Source: Tyto alba
Lineage: Eukaryota > Chordata > Aves > Strigiformes > Tytonidae
NCBI RefSeq assembly: GCF_018691265.1
Contig: NW_024881316.1
Coordinates: 11,950,819-12,014,818, forward strand
DNA: 64,000 bases
Reading direction: 5' to 3'
Under the pieces are notes generated by a model. It had not been told where the DNA came from, made no database searches, and saw only the letters and a list, made by a program, of their open reading frames with translations. A program made the position numbers and the translations under genes. Below are positions 36,473 to 45,652 of the stretch, piece by piece (the first letter of the stretch is position 1; each line of letters starts with the position of its first letter).

Positions 36473-39400
36473 CACAAACCAAAACAACAACCAACCACTT
36501 ATAAAACCTTGTTTCTCTTGGCTTTGTATCTTGCATTTGGATTATTTCATGTCCATTAGGATATAAGCTTTGATCAAAACTTTTCCCATGGTGTGGGTGG
36601 TTATAAAGTCTCTTGTTCATGAGAAACCACTGGTGGCTAATAATACAGTTTTATTTTTGATGAAGTTCTTGCTCTGGGGATGAGGATATGGACCATTTGG
36701 GGTTCTGGTAGTCTAGCTAACCACACTTAAGCCCAGAGCTTCTAGGACGCTGTACCTGTGCAATATCCCTTCACCAAATCTGAATCCATTGGCCAATGTA
36801 AGTGGAAGTCACAAGGGGAAATAAACAGAAATATTCAGGCACATAGCATGTGATCATATAATCCTCCTTTCCACAAGAAGCCAGGCTAAAAATATTTCAA
36901 ATTCAAGATCCAAATTAACAGAAGGATGCAACTTAGAAGTAAAACCAGAAGACTTCTATCACCGCTTCATTTACTGCCTTCACGATACTTAATTGGGATT
37001 TTGGTGCTAATTACATCAAAAAGCAAGGCTACTGCCAAGAAAATTTGGGAGGCAATACCTAGCTAAAGAGAAGAAAATAGGCTTGAGGTGATAACAGGCA
37101 TAAGTGAGAAAAGGGCAAACCTAAAATAGGAAATCTGTCCCATTCGTGGAACAAACCTCTAACGCTGCCAGGCTGCCCTAAATCCTCACAGGAATCCTGC
37201 CCCCATCCTGTAACAACTCCTATGACTCACGTTCCCTCCTTCATCCTGTTTGTAATCCTACTCCTGCACCTCACTCTAACCATTTCAGTAACCTCAACTT
37301 CTTCTGTTAGGGATGTGACTTCCCGATTTTGCTTAAAGAAACACTAGCTCACCCTTCTGCAGTGTGGCTCTTACCTTGCACCCTGTGCCCCCCAGCCACC
37401 ACCCCCACTGCACAGTCCCCATGGTCCACGGGCAGAAGAATCAAAAAAGATGCTGCAGAGCTGCCCAACATTTGGCATCTGTCCTCCGGCTCTTTAGCAG
37501 CAGGGAAAGGTGCTGAAGTCTCTGCAGCTTCTCAGTCCATCCTGTCCCCTTCGATCCACTGACAATATTCAAATCATAATAGGCAGCACTCCACAGAGAA
37601 CAAGTGGTTGTCTACCTCACCTAGGGCATTAGCATCCAAGAGAAGACTCTGGCTTATCCAGTATGTCGCAGAATTATTTCTGAATCTTCTTCTGATGAAA
37701 AAGCTCATGAGATCTCATAAACAGTCATCAGTTGCTTCCTACGTAACACGTTTCTAAAACTAAGCAGTAGTTCAACACTGCTGATTTTGCCTGAAAGAAT
37801 TTCTTCTTGTGATATGATCAGGAACTGTACAAGCTCCCAGCCTGCCCATGAACCAGTCAAACCAGCAAACGCAAGGCTGAGAAATGACAGCCAGCTTTGG
37901 AAAGAAAGGTAGGAAAAAACAACTGGAGCTATTTCTGCACTGCAGGACCCCAAAGTGCTGCCCAGCTCTCAGTGAGGAAGGGTTCTGAATGCACACGCTC
38001 CTCCCTGTCACCATCGAAAGGAAAAACACTGTTAATGTTAGTTTTACGATTAGGAAACTATTCATTATGCCATGTGAACAGGGAGCAGTGTCCTTCACAG
38101 ACCTGTCTGTCTGGTATGATGCGTGCTTAGCCTAGGAAAGTGCACTGGGGCATCCCTTTCCCTTCCGTAGCTGTTCTGAGGCAGAGGGAAGAAGTGGGTG
38201 AAGCCCTCTTTACCTGGGAAAGTGCAGTCCTTTTCAGAGAAGGCAAAACAGATGAAGACAGAGGATGTGATATGCATAGATTTTCCCCTCAAGCTGTCAA
38301 CTGGGATGAAATAAATATGCAGTCACTCTCGAACATAACTTTAATCTTTCTCCTCCCTTCTGGTGTTGTACGCAAGCAAAATAAGCCACGGTAATTCTTT
38401 ATGTATTAACAGGCTATTGCCCCAAGACAAAAGATTTAAGGACATGGAGTGACATCCTCCAACCTCAGTCTCAAATTCTTCTACTTTCCTCTCAGCACTC
38501 GGACAACCAAAAGAGACAGGGTAAAGATGCTGGGCTGTCACTGCCTCCAAGAGCTCCCTCACAGATGCGCTGCTACAGTCACTGGCCCACTCGCACCCAG
38601 CCCCTTACACCAAGTCACAACCACAGCTCGAGTGGGACTGGACACCACCAGGGTGGGATTGATAAAAACTAAAAATCCTCACCCTTCAAAACAGCACTGC
38701 CAACATGTCCCATCCGTCCCTTCCTGCAGGACAGGCTGTGAGCCTCGGCCAGGATTAACCCCTCTGTCGCAGGCCAGGCTCCTTGAGGAGCTTTTGCTAG
38801 GCTCGCTTCCATGCCTCTGCCGACCCTTCTCCAAGAGAGTCCCTCCAGCCCCCTGCCCGCCCCACGGCCCTGCCTCTCCCCAGGGGAGCTCTTCCACTGC
38901 ATCGCTGCCTGTTCCTCTGGGTGGCCTCGGCATCAGCTCCCAGTTTCGGGCTGCCCATGTGGCTGCCAGCTCACGACTTCATTCGCCTGGGTGCCCATCA
39001 CCTTGCTCATCGCTACTTTTCTCCTTGCCTACCTCGCAGCCGCCTTTGACCCCAATTTTAGCGTGACCTACAGCCTTCTCTGATGCAACGCTACGCACTC
39101 AACAAGGTGGCAATGCAAAAAAACAAAACCAAACCAAAAAAAAAACACACACAAAAAAAAAAAAAACCAACACGCCAGCAGGGGAGGAACGGGAGGCACA
39201 GACCCAGCACCCAAGGGGGGGGAAATCCCCCATCGCGCTGCTCGCCACCCCCCACACCCGCCCCCCCCGCGGCCCTCTTTACCATGGCATCGTAGCGCAG
39301 GAGGTTCATGAAGTGGACCGCCTCCCAGCCCTTGAAGCGGGAGAACCACACCGTGCCCTGGTACTGGTCCCCGGCGTCCAGCAGCAGCACGTTGCGATGC

Positions 39401-39615
39401 GCGGCCCGCTCCGCCGCCACCCGCGCCGCCCGCCGCGCCACGCCGCCGAAGCAGCCCGCCGTCCCCTCCGCGGCCGCGCAGCTCCGCGTCCCTGCGCCGT
39501 GCGCCTCCACCCGCCCGTGCACGTCGTTGGTGTGCAGCAGGGTCAGCCGCAGCTCCGCCGCCGCGCCCAGCACCGCCGCCGCGCACAGCCACAGCGCGCC
39601 CGCCCGCCCCGCCAT
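16151..39615 (-). CDS. NT5E: NT5E, ecto-5'-nucleotidase (CD73), complete, nine exons, 570 aa
   Basis: Exons in coding order: 39615-39283, 34627-34405, 29478-29290, 25076-24879, 23415-23264, 20873-20765, 19960-19811, 18234-18034, 16308-16151. They total 1713 nt, 570 codons plus TGA, with all junctions GT-AG and phases consistent. Human CD73 has 574 residues. The enzyme is a GPI-anchored, zinc-dependent surface homodimer that converts extracellular AMP to adenosine (family knowledge). Visible features: signal peptide 1-20; metal and catalytic motifs HTNDVH (D31, H33), DAGDQYQG (D83), GNHEFD (N115, H116), H218 in GHSGF and H241 in GGHTNT; substrate-binding R351 (CRF), R392 (GGGIR), F415 (LPFGG) and catalytic D504 (GGDG); an omega site near S547 followed by a hydrophobic tail. 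N-glycosylation sequons include NFT at 134, NVT at 289, NYS at 331, NGT at 344 and NVT at 492. The start has a strong Kozak context (G at -3 and +4). Confidence 0.97.
16735..16767. repeat. Homopolymer T33
   Basis: Thirty-three consecutive T, the longest homopolymer in the window and likely length-variable. It reads as poly(A) on the NT5E strand; the sequence to its right does not resemble a processed gene I know. Confidence 0.9.
17537..17568. repeat. 16-bp perfect tandem duplication
   Basis: CCAATTCCCACAGAGC occurs twice back to back within NT5E intron 8. It is a simple local duplication. Confidence 0.9.
18034..18234 (-). CDS. NT5E: NT5E exon 8
   Basis: Residues 452-518 plus a split Gly. 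It encodes GIHVVYDLSRAPGSRVV, LEVLCTACRVPAYVP and LPSYMLFGGDGYRMLKD. D504 is the catalytic Asp. The position of human Phe500 is Tyr498 here, and human Asn503 is Phe501. Donor GTAAGT is ideal. Confidence 0.96.
18235..19810 (-). other. NT5E: NT5E intron 7
   Basis: No coding content, repeat or strong regulatory motif seen. It is moderately GC-rich at 18730-19140. Confidence 0.7.
19811..19960 (-). CDS. NT5E: NT5E exon 7
   Basis: Residues 402-451 plus a split Gly. It encodes GSITVEDLLSVLPFGGRFDL, with F415 matching the adenine-stacking Phe417 of human, then KGSTLKEAFEHSVHRYG and ELLQVG. At 150 nt it is a multiple of three, so skipping keeps frame; the human short isoform CD73S lacks exon 7. Confidence 0.96.
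19961..20764 (-). other. NT5E: NT5E intron 6
   Basis: AT-rich intron of 804 bp. Nothing beyond splice signals is seen. Confidence 0.75.
20765..20873 (-). CDS. NT5E: NT5E exon 6
   Basis: Residues 366-401 plus a split Gly. It encodes LYENVGRPDKKSWNHVSVCI then LNGGGIRSAIDEQSTN. The acceptor TTGGTAG is chosen because it gives gap-free alignment with human INNNLRHTDEMFWNHVS; an alternative AG nine bases further in would drop three residues. R392 in GGGIR binds substrate. Confidence 0.92.
21433..21550 (-). mobile_element. Old CR1 3' tail (minus)
   Basis: GGTCAGACCCAAAAGTCTAC followed by CATGTCTCCAACAGTGTC is the reverse complement of the 3' end of older CR1-L-type elements (GGAGACAGGAT then GGTCTGACC). 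It is diverged and short. Confidence 0.6.
21605..22301 (+). mobile_element. Diverged old CR1 3' end(s), antisense to NT5E
   Basis: Blocks such as GACAAGGATGGTCAAAG, GCCTATAAAATCATGAGTGG and GGAGACAAGATG follow the order of a CR1 3' end. A second copy of the TAAAATCA-type block at about 21749 suggests two adjacent fragments. The last 170 bp pair closely with 28108-28268. Confidence 0.65.
23236..23256. repeat. Perfect hairpin (9-bp arms, 3-nt loop) beside NT5E exon 5 donor
   Basis: ATTGCCACC (23236-23244) and GGTGGCAAT (23248-23256) flank CGC. On the NT5E strand the hairpin starts 7 nt after the exon 5 boundary, adjoining GTAAGAC. It could fold in the pre-mRNA next to the U1 site; the effect is inference. 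Confidence 0.85.
23264..23415 (-). CDS. NT5E: NT5E exon 5
   Basis: Residues 315-365. It encodes DEHIKEEVEKWRKNLGNYS, then VYLNGTSQACRFQECNMGN to LLCDAV, including R351 of the substrate pocket. The frame would run on past GTAAGA, but homology stops there. A perfect hairpin lies 7 nt after the donor. Confidence 0.96.
23416..24878 (-). other. NT5E: NT5E intron 4
   Basis: AT-rich. It contains an imperfect 15-bp-arm hairpin at 24609-24643 (two mismatches, loop ACAGA). No repeat family or exon is recognised. Confidence 0.7.
24879..25076 (-). CDS. NT5E: NT5E exon 4
   Basis: Residues 249-314 plus a split Asp. It encodes TPPSTEQPAGPYPFMV, DSDDGRKVPVVQAYAYGKYL and NVTFDKKG to LLDSSVPE. The loop after SSVPE is a little shorter than in human. 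Acceptor ATGCAG, donor GTATGT. Confidence 0.96.
25985..26165. promoter_or_regulatory. Small intronic CpG-rich segment
   Basis: GC and CpG content rise abruptly for about 180 bp within AT-rich NT5E intron 3. Several overlapping open frames result from the base composition. It could be an internal promoter or methylated GC-rich patch; no exon is recognised. Confidence 0.35.
27860..28268 (+). mobile_element. Diverged old CR1 3' end, antisense to NT5E
   Basis: The order of blocks (GTGGGCAAAGGG, AGCGGTGGAATGCC, CATTCCCCCTCAGTCACTCT, GGGAGACAAG, GATGGTCCTG) follows an old CR1 3' end. Its last 160 bp are strongly similar to 22133-22301, including about 70 bp past the usual CR1 terminus. Confidence 0.65.
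29290..29478 (-). CDS. NT5E: NT5E exon 3
   Basis: Residues 186-248 plus a split Gly. It encodes GDDIIFEDEIEALQ, then NKIIALGHSGF (H218) and GVDVVIGGHTNTFLYT (H241), the two late metal-binding histidines. The acceptor GTTAAG lies next to a tract that is A/C-rich on + and so T/G-rich on the coding strand. Confidence 0.96.
30745..31103 (-). mobile_element. CR1 LINE 3' end, same strand as NT5E
   Basis: It begins AGAATCAGAGAGTCATAAG, the inverted CR1 tail, followed by TGAGGCTGGAAGGGACCTCC and CCTTAGCCCTCCTTCTCCAG, reading as a CR1 3' noncoding region on -. It belongs to a different subfamily from the copies at 12 kb and 44 kb. It is truncated at both the RT side and by mutation. Confidence 0.85.
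33005..33036. repeat. 16-bp perfect tandem duplication
   Basis: AATTTGCAAGAAAGTT occurs twice in succession in NT5E intron 2. Confidence 0.9.
33665..33725. repeat. A-rich simple repeat (A4-6 C)
   Basis: A run of A with periodic single C, T-rich on the NT5E strand. Low-complexity sequence. Confidence 0.9.
34405..34627 (-). CDS. NT5E: NT5E exon 2
   Basis: Residues 112-185 plus a split Gly. It begins ALGNHEFDEGVSGLL, carrying the catalytic Asn-His pair (N115, H116), and continues through FTILSANIKGK to GIVGYTTKETSFLSQP. Acceptor is CACAG and donor GTATGG. Confidence 0.97.
36446..36475. repeat. (AAAAC)n microsatellite
   Basis: About five AAAAC units followed by degenerate AC-rich sequence. Confidence 0.9.
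39117..39170. repeat. A/C-rich low-complexity run
   Basis: A-runs separated by C or CAC units, about 110 bp from the exon 1 donor on the NT5E strand. Confidence 0.9.
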
Positions 39616-39960
39616 GCCGCGGGGGGCTCCGCGCCGCTCCGCGGGACCGCGGGTGGGTGGTGGCTGCGGGAGGGGAGGAGGGATTGGGGAGCGGGGCGGG
39701 GAGCGGGCGAGCCGCCGGGGAACCCGCGCAACTTGCGCGCCGGCCCGGGGAGCTCTCCGGCCGACACCCGCCCGCGGCAAAGGCGCTCGCTGCGCGTCGG
39801 GCGCGGAAGCCGCAGGTGCTCCGCGCCCGGTGGGCGTGTGCGGAGGGCTCGGGGCGGCTGCCCGCGGTGCGCGCCTCCCCACCCGCGTCCTTCCCCGCAG
39901 CGGGGCTGCTGCCGGGCCGGAGATGGGCTCGCAGCCGGCTGCTGGAAGTCAAGCGAGATG
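39190..39960 (-). promoter_or_regulatory. NT5E: NT5E CpG-island promoter
   Basis: The segment is very GC- and CpG-rich compared with its flanks and covers exon 1 plus about 345 bp upstream. A reverse CCAAT box (ATTGG on +, 39683-39687) and a GC box GGGGCGGGG at 39693-39701 lie 70-90 bp upstream of the ATG. No TATA box is evident. The exact start of transcription is unknown. Confidence 0.8.
39283..39615 (-). CDS. NT5E: NT5E exon 1 (signal peptide and first metal site)
   Basis: It codes residues 1-111: signal peptide MAGRAGALWLCAAAVLGAAA, then LHTNDVHGRV, a Cys pair region (C46, C55), GGVARR, LLLDAGDQYQGTVWF and RYDAM. The donor is ATG|GTAAAG. The frame stays open 89 codons upstream of this ATG, but this Met directly begins a signal peptide and has the best Kozak context, so I chose it. 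The exon is very GC-rich, embedded in a CpG island. Confidence 0.96.
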
Positions 39961-42316
39961 AGAACTGAGCCAGCAGCGAAAGGACAAACTCCAGTGCCTA
40001 CAGGAAGCCTTGGTGAATGTTTAGTACGAAGAAAGCCGTTTCCAAACCTTCACACGAAGATGTTTAAGGGTGCCACTCAACCTCTCTCCTCCTCCAGCGA
40101 TACTTAAAATAAAGAGTGCAATTTCAGCCCTAAAAAGAGCTACGTTACTTTAAGTGTTGATTTAATTATAGCCCTAGTGTTTTTAGCGTAGATTCATGAA
40201 TTGCTTTCAAGACTTGCTGTCCCTGGTTAAATGCTAAGCTTTTAGCTGTGGTTTGGCATATGCGTGCTGAAGGGAAAACCCACCAATGCCTTAAGTAAAC
40301 AGCTCTTTAGGGGTATGGCGTGGGGGGATTGCCACTTTGGTAAGTCAAAGTAACTGTAAAGTAAAGCTCCACCTGCTCCTTTAAGTCGTGCATCCACCGT
40401 GCGGGTTCACATCTTCTACCACTACGAAATGATGAAATTATCTGGAGAAGTACATTTTCTTACAGTTAGCTTCTGAAGTGTTGTAACTTCTCTATACTTT
40501 CTTGCAACTTTTGGATAATTGCACATTATAAGGAGGGAGTGACTGGTCGATTTTTTTCTTAAAAACAGAACCTTCCCCACTGTGCAGAGAACGTCCTACA
40601 GCATTACAGAAGCTGTACGAGCTGCTGTCTCCTTTCCACCAGATGATGTCATGTCCCGGTTTCCTGGGTACCCGAAGTCCACAGGATGGAATCTGAACTC
40701 ATTTGGTCTGTTTGTTTCCTCAGATGGCTGGAAAGTGAATGAACCTGCATTTTCTCCCATGATGGCTATGCTTCACTGTACCCCTGCTTCCATACGTGAC
40801 TTGAATTGAAAGAGCTGTGTGGTATCTTCTCATTCCCTCGGGTGACTGCCCTGTGCACTGCCTACCCCGTCCCAGAGGAATCCCTACTGGCATCTGGAAT
40901 TGTCCTTCCTCTCCTCCTCTTCACATCCCCCCCTTGGCTACACTTCCCCCATCCACTGGCCTGTGCTGACAGCCTGGCTGGGATTCAGTTCAAAGCCAAG
41001 ACACATTTAGGTGCCCACAAGTAAGTGCCTACATGTGCTCTAGTTTGCTTACGTTTCCATTGTGGGCAATGGAAATCTTGTCGGGACAGTCACTGGCACT
41101 TAGAGCATGAACCGGTCACCCTAAAGTAGACACACCGGCTGGGACTCATCACCTCAACAAAGGTGCTGGTGCTGTTTGGTGGTCTCCAGGTCTCCGTCTG
41201 GAAAGGATGATCTTGTGTAGGTCCTGCGTTGTATCTGCTAGCCTCATGTGGCTGTCTGGGGTATCTGGATGTCTCTTTTTGGGCAACTGAGTGTCACGTG
41301 CCATGGCTACTTTTCCGGACGGCTCTTCAGAGCGCATTCCCTGTACTGAGTAGATCTACACCAACTTTATGAGTTTAAACAGCTCATCACACGTAGAAAG
41401 TAAACACTAGTTCTGAGTTCAGTCACACCCACTTCATCCCAATCCAGTGGCCCTGCTCTGAACCTGCTAGACAAACAGCAACACCAGCATTCCCAAGTGG
41501 ACCATATCTGCTAGGAAGTCAGCTGTGTCAGAAACAAAGACAACTCTGGCTTGTTGTGCTGCTCCTGGATGGCCAAACCTGCACGTAAGTGTGCACCAAA
41601 CACCATTTATCTCTTTGGCATCTGTTTGGCCTTGCCTTCTTTCCTCATCAATCACTGCCCCCAGCCACACCATTTCTAAACAGATGCTGGTTCTGCCCAC
41701 CGCAGCTCTGTGCAAACACGGAGACACAGCAAAAACCCAAAGCAAGCAGAATGTACTTGCATACACAATATTGTCTTTGGCTTGTACAGCACAGCCGTAC
41801 CCTGAACTCCACAGAGCTCTTCATGCCCGGAACAGGCACACTTCAGTCTGGTCCAAGAGACCTTATCAGAAATAGCCTGGGCTGTCCTGAGAAGACACCG
41901 GACCTCATCTATCAGGGGTGGACAATGGAGAACTCCTGGGAGGGCTACTCTGCCTCCTGTGCCTGATGGCCTTGGCCGTTCACAACATGCCCCTTATCAA
42001 GCTTCTCGTTCTGATTCAGTGAAGATCTCATCATCTCATGCAACATACATTTACAAGGTGATCAGAAACAAATAGGCATCCTCTTGGTGTGGGAAGGGTT
42101 TTTTGACGACAGTGCCTTTATCCTGGGAAGCAGCTTCCTGGATATTAATTAAGGCAAGAAGTGGGAGAATATGTGAGACCAGCCTTGTGCTAAAAAGGCC
42201 TACTCTGGAACCATGCCATGATGGCCAGAGCAGGGATGTGCTACTAAAACAGGATGTCCACTAGATATCTTATCCATCTGCTTCTATCACAGCCTCTGCA
42301 GCCTACCACTGATGTT
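39961..42316. other. Intergenic sequence upstream of NT5E
   Basis: No gene or repeat recognised. Open frames of up to 125 codons at 41525-41966 are not backed by homology or splice logic. Confidence 0.5.
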
Positions 42317-43040
42317 TGTCATGGTTTGAGCCCAGAGGGCAACGGAGCACCATGCAGCCCTTCGCTCGCCCCTTCCTCTCTTACTAATGGGAACTGAGAA
42401 AAATGAAGCAAAATGCATCAGGAATCCAGATAAAGTCAGGGAGGGGCAGATCACCCATTATGGTCACAGGCAAAAGAGACAGACTTGTTAGGGGAAGAGA
42501 AGAAAACATCACTTTAATTCAAACACTGACAAAGACAACAAGGTGGGACAATGAGAAGTGCCACCACATGCAAAACCACTTTCCCCCACCCCTCCCTTCT
42601 TCCCAGGCTCAGCTCTGCTCCTCATCTCTCCACCTCCTCCCCCAGCAGTGCAGGGGCAGGGGATGGGGGTTACAGTCAGTTCATCGCTCCTTCCCTCTCT
42701 GCAGCTGGGTGAACGCCACACATTCCTCCCCTGCTCCACGGGGCTCCCCTCTCACTGCAGACAGCCCTCCACAAACCTTCTTCAGCATGGGGCCTCCCCA
42801 CGGGATGCAGCTGTTCCTGTGTTGCTTCAGCGTGGGTCCCCCCCGCGTGTTGCAGCCTTCCCAGCGCCGAACCACAACCGCGGGGGCTTCTCCCCGCAGA
42901 GCCCCGGCCTCCTTTCAGTGCAGCCGCCTGTCCTGGCGTGGGCTCCTCCACGGGCTTCAGGTCGGCCTCTGCCCCACCGTGGACCTCCATGGGTGGCAGG
43001 GGGGCAGCCCTGCCGCCTCACCATGGGGGTGATACAGGGG
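42317..43040 (+). mobile_element. Endogenous retrovirus LTR fragment (avian ERV-type)
   Basis: It starts with TGTCATGGTTTGAGCCCAGA and contains GGAGCACCATGCAGCC early, then a C-rich tract and the repeated phrases GGGCTCCTCCACGGGCT and CCGTGGACCTCCATGGG. I recall this order from a common avian ERV LTR. The right end seems to stop at the CACCATGG block, before the expected 3' boundary, so it is truncated. No gag, pol or env sequence adjoins it. The 209-codon frame across it is a by-product of composition. Confidence 0.6.
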
Positions 43041-44237
43041 TGTCTGTATTCAGTACTGGCGTATGTCTCAGGAAAGCTCTTCCAGAGCTTCTTTAATCAT
43101 TTTCAAAGCTCTCACACAGGACTGGTTCTGACACAGGCTAAAGTGCTGCAAACCCTGGTTGTGCAAGGGTAGGTTCCACAGCCAGGCAGTAGTACGTTGA
43201 GAGAGCATTGGTATTACCTCTCCTTCGTTTTGGTTTCCTTCTAGGAAGTGGATTGCTCTGTATTGTTCCTCTAGGTCACTCAGCAGAGCTGTATGGGCAA
43301 TGAGCTCTTGATCTTCCTCTGGAAGTCAGCATGTAACAAAGTAAAATGAATACGTCTTGACCTTTTGGGTTAAATGTTACTAGAAGTAATTTCTGGAGCT
43401 TCTGCAGAGGGCTTCCAGTAACAGGCTTCTTCTGTCACAGCATTTCTCCCTGGCATCTCTGTTGCAGGGTCTAGCAGCTCACACTAGGCATTACAACATA
43501 CTCAGTTTCAAAATATTCTGGAATAGACCAAGAATGGACAGCTCAGCTGTACTGGATGGCTTCTAGAGGAAGTCAGGGCACTGAGGAAAAGGGAGCCCAC
43601 TTTTCAGGGGCTGGCTCTGAGATGAGTCACAGACTGGCAGCCAGCTGGGTAAACATCCCACATGGGTGGAATTTCTCATGCTCTACCACAAGCATTCCAG
43701 GGTGGTCTGGCTCAGCAATCAACTGAGCTGCTAGGAATGGTGGTTCCCAGCATTTCTCTGCTTGGAGGTGTTTGGCCTTTACATAGAAAAGGGCTTTCTT
43801 TGTTATCGTTCTAGCTCTATGATTGAGAGTCTAAGCTTAGGTCAACCACTTCTTACACGAGAGTGAGAACCCAGAAACAATGACCTGTCTCAGTGAACTT
43901 CAGAAGACTGTCACTGTCACAAACAACATCACTGGCTTCTCATACAGCTCATGGCTTCATTTTGCCCCAGCTCACATAGTCTCTGAGACATACTGTCATG
44001 GCTTTTCACGGGCTGAACAAGATGCACTTCCTCCTTGCGTACTCTCCCACCATTGTGGTAGTGGGCTCCTAGGTATGCCTCAGAAGACAGAACAATCCCC
44101 CACACTGTTCCTTCCCTCAGTAAAACCTCTGGACAGCACTCTCATTTCCACCCTGGTGGAGTGGGGATCCTCATCCCCTATCCCCCTCCTGTGTCTAACC
44201 AGTAAGAATTTTCATTGTAATGCTTAGTCCAAACACT
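43041..44237. other. Intergenic spacer between LTR and CR1
   Basis: No gene recognised. Part may be unassigned old repeat DNA. Confidence 0.4.
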
Positions 44238-45652
44238 GAATCATAGAAAGGTTTGGGTTGGAAGGGACCTTAAAGACCATCTAGTTCCAACCTCCCTGCC
44301 ATGGGTAGGGACCCTTTCCAATAGGCCAGTGTGCTCAAAGCCCCGTCCAGCCTGGCCTTGAACCCTTCCAGGGAGGGGGCAGCCACAGCTGCTCTGGGTA
44401 CCCTGTGCCACTGTCTCACCACCCTCACAGGAAAGAATTTATTCCTTACATCTAATCTAGATCTACCCTCTCTCAGTTTAAAACCATTACCCCTTGTCCA
44501 ATCATTACACCTTCTGATCAAGAGTCCCTCCCCACCTTTCCTGTAGCCCCCTTTAGGTACTGGCAGGCCGCTATAAGGTCTCCCCAGAGCCTTCTCCAGG
44601 CTGAACCACCCCAGCTCTCTCAGCCTGGCCTCACAGGGGAGGGGCTCCAGCCCCCTGATCATCCTTGTGGCTCTCTTCTGGACCCAAATGAGCAGTTCCA
44701 CATCCTTCTTATGTTGGGGGCCGCAGAGCTGGACACAGTACTCCAGGTGGGGTCTCATGAGAGCGGAGTAGAGGGGGACATTTACCTCCGTCAGCCTGCT
44801 GGTCACATTTCTCTTGATGCAGCCCTGGACACGGTTGGCTTTCTGGGCTCTGAGCACACATTGCTGGATCATACTCAGTTTTCAATCCACTAATACCCCC
44901 AAGTTCTTCTCCACAGGGCTGTTCTCAATCCACTCATTATCCAGCCTGTATTTGTACTTGGGATTGACCTGACCCATATGCAGGCCCTTGCACTTGGCTT
45001 TGTTGAACTTCAGGAGGTTTGCACGCACCCACCTCTCAAGCCTGTCCAGGTCCCTCAGGATGCCAGCCCTTCCCTCCAACATGCCAACTGCATCACATGG
45101 CTTGGTGTCATCAGCAAACTTGCCGAGGGTGCACTCAATTCCACTGCCCGTGTCACCAGCAAAGATGTTAAACAGCCCTGGTCCCAATACCAGCCCCTGA
45201 GGAACGCCACTCATCAATTGTTTCCACTTGGACATCAAGCCATTGACCGCAACTCTTTGAGTAAGATCTTCCAGCCAATTCCTTATCCACCTAGTGGTCT
45301 ATCCATCTAATCCATGTCTCTCCCATTTAGATGTCATGTGGGCCACCAAATTTATCAGGCATGATTTGCCCTTAGTGAAACCATGTTGGCTGTCACCAAT
45401 CACCTCCTTATTTTCCATGTGCCCTAGCATAGTTTCTAGCAGGATCCACTCCATGGGCACAGAGGTGAGACTGACTGTCCTGTAGTTCCCCAGGTCTTCT
45501 GTTTTTTTTACCCATTTTAAAAATGAGAGTTATGTTTCCCTTTTTCCACTTAGCAGGAACTTCACTGGACTGCCACGACTTCTCAAATATGAGGCATAGC
45601 AGCTTAGCCACTTCATCCACCAGTTCCCTCAGGACCCGTGGTGTTACTCATG
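44238..45652 (-). mobile_element. CR1 LINE, 1.4 kb, with degenerate reverse-transcriptase C-terminal half
   Basis: Read on -, the frame gives [16 protein letters not shown], then SGVPQGLVLGPGLFNIF, the catalytic motif FADDTKP (45118-45104), LLKFNKAKCKGLHMG, NSPVEKNLGVLVD, and after one in-frame TGA, QKANRVQGCIKRNV and LYSALMRPHLEYC. A TAG interrupts the frame upstream at about 45285, and frame shifts occur near 45500. The 3' end on - finishes with the CCTTTCTATGATTC type tail. It is 5'-truncated, the longest CR1 here, and non-functional. Confidence 0.93.

Larger units (their letters stand above)
34628..39282 (-). other. NT5E: NT5E intron 1
   Basis: A 4.65-kb intron. It has an (AAAAC)n run at 36446-36475 and an A/C-rich run at about 39117-39170 close to exon 1. 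The segment 38450-39080 is GC-rich, which creates long but unsupported open frames. No interspersed repeat recognised. Confidence 0.7.

Noticed and set aside
38449..39066. 205-codon + frame in NT5E intron 1
   Set aside because: No family resemblance and Pro/Ser-rich composition typical of GC-rich intron frames; no splice or promoter support.
39068..40107. Long frames of 200-294 codons on both strands around NT5E exon 1
   Set aside because: They are products of stop-poor CpG-island DNA. Only the segment from 39615 to 39283 on - has homology, and it ends at a proper donor.
42403..43172. Frames of 204-209 codons
   Set aside because: They lie within the LTR fragment and reflect its C-rich, stop-poor sequence rather than a retroviral protein.
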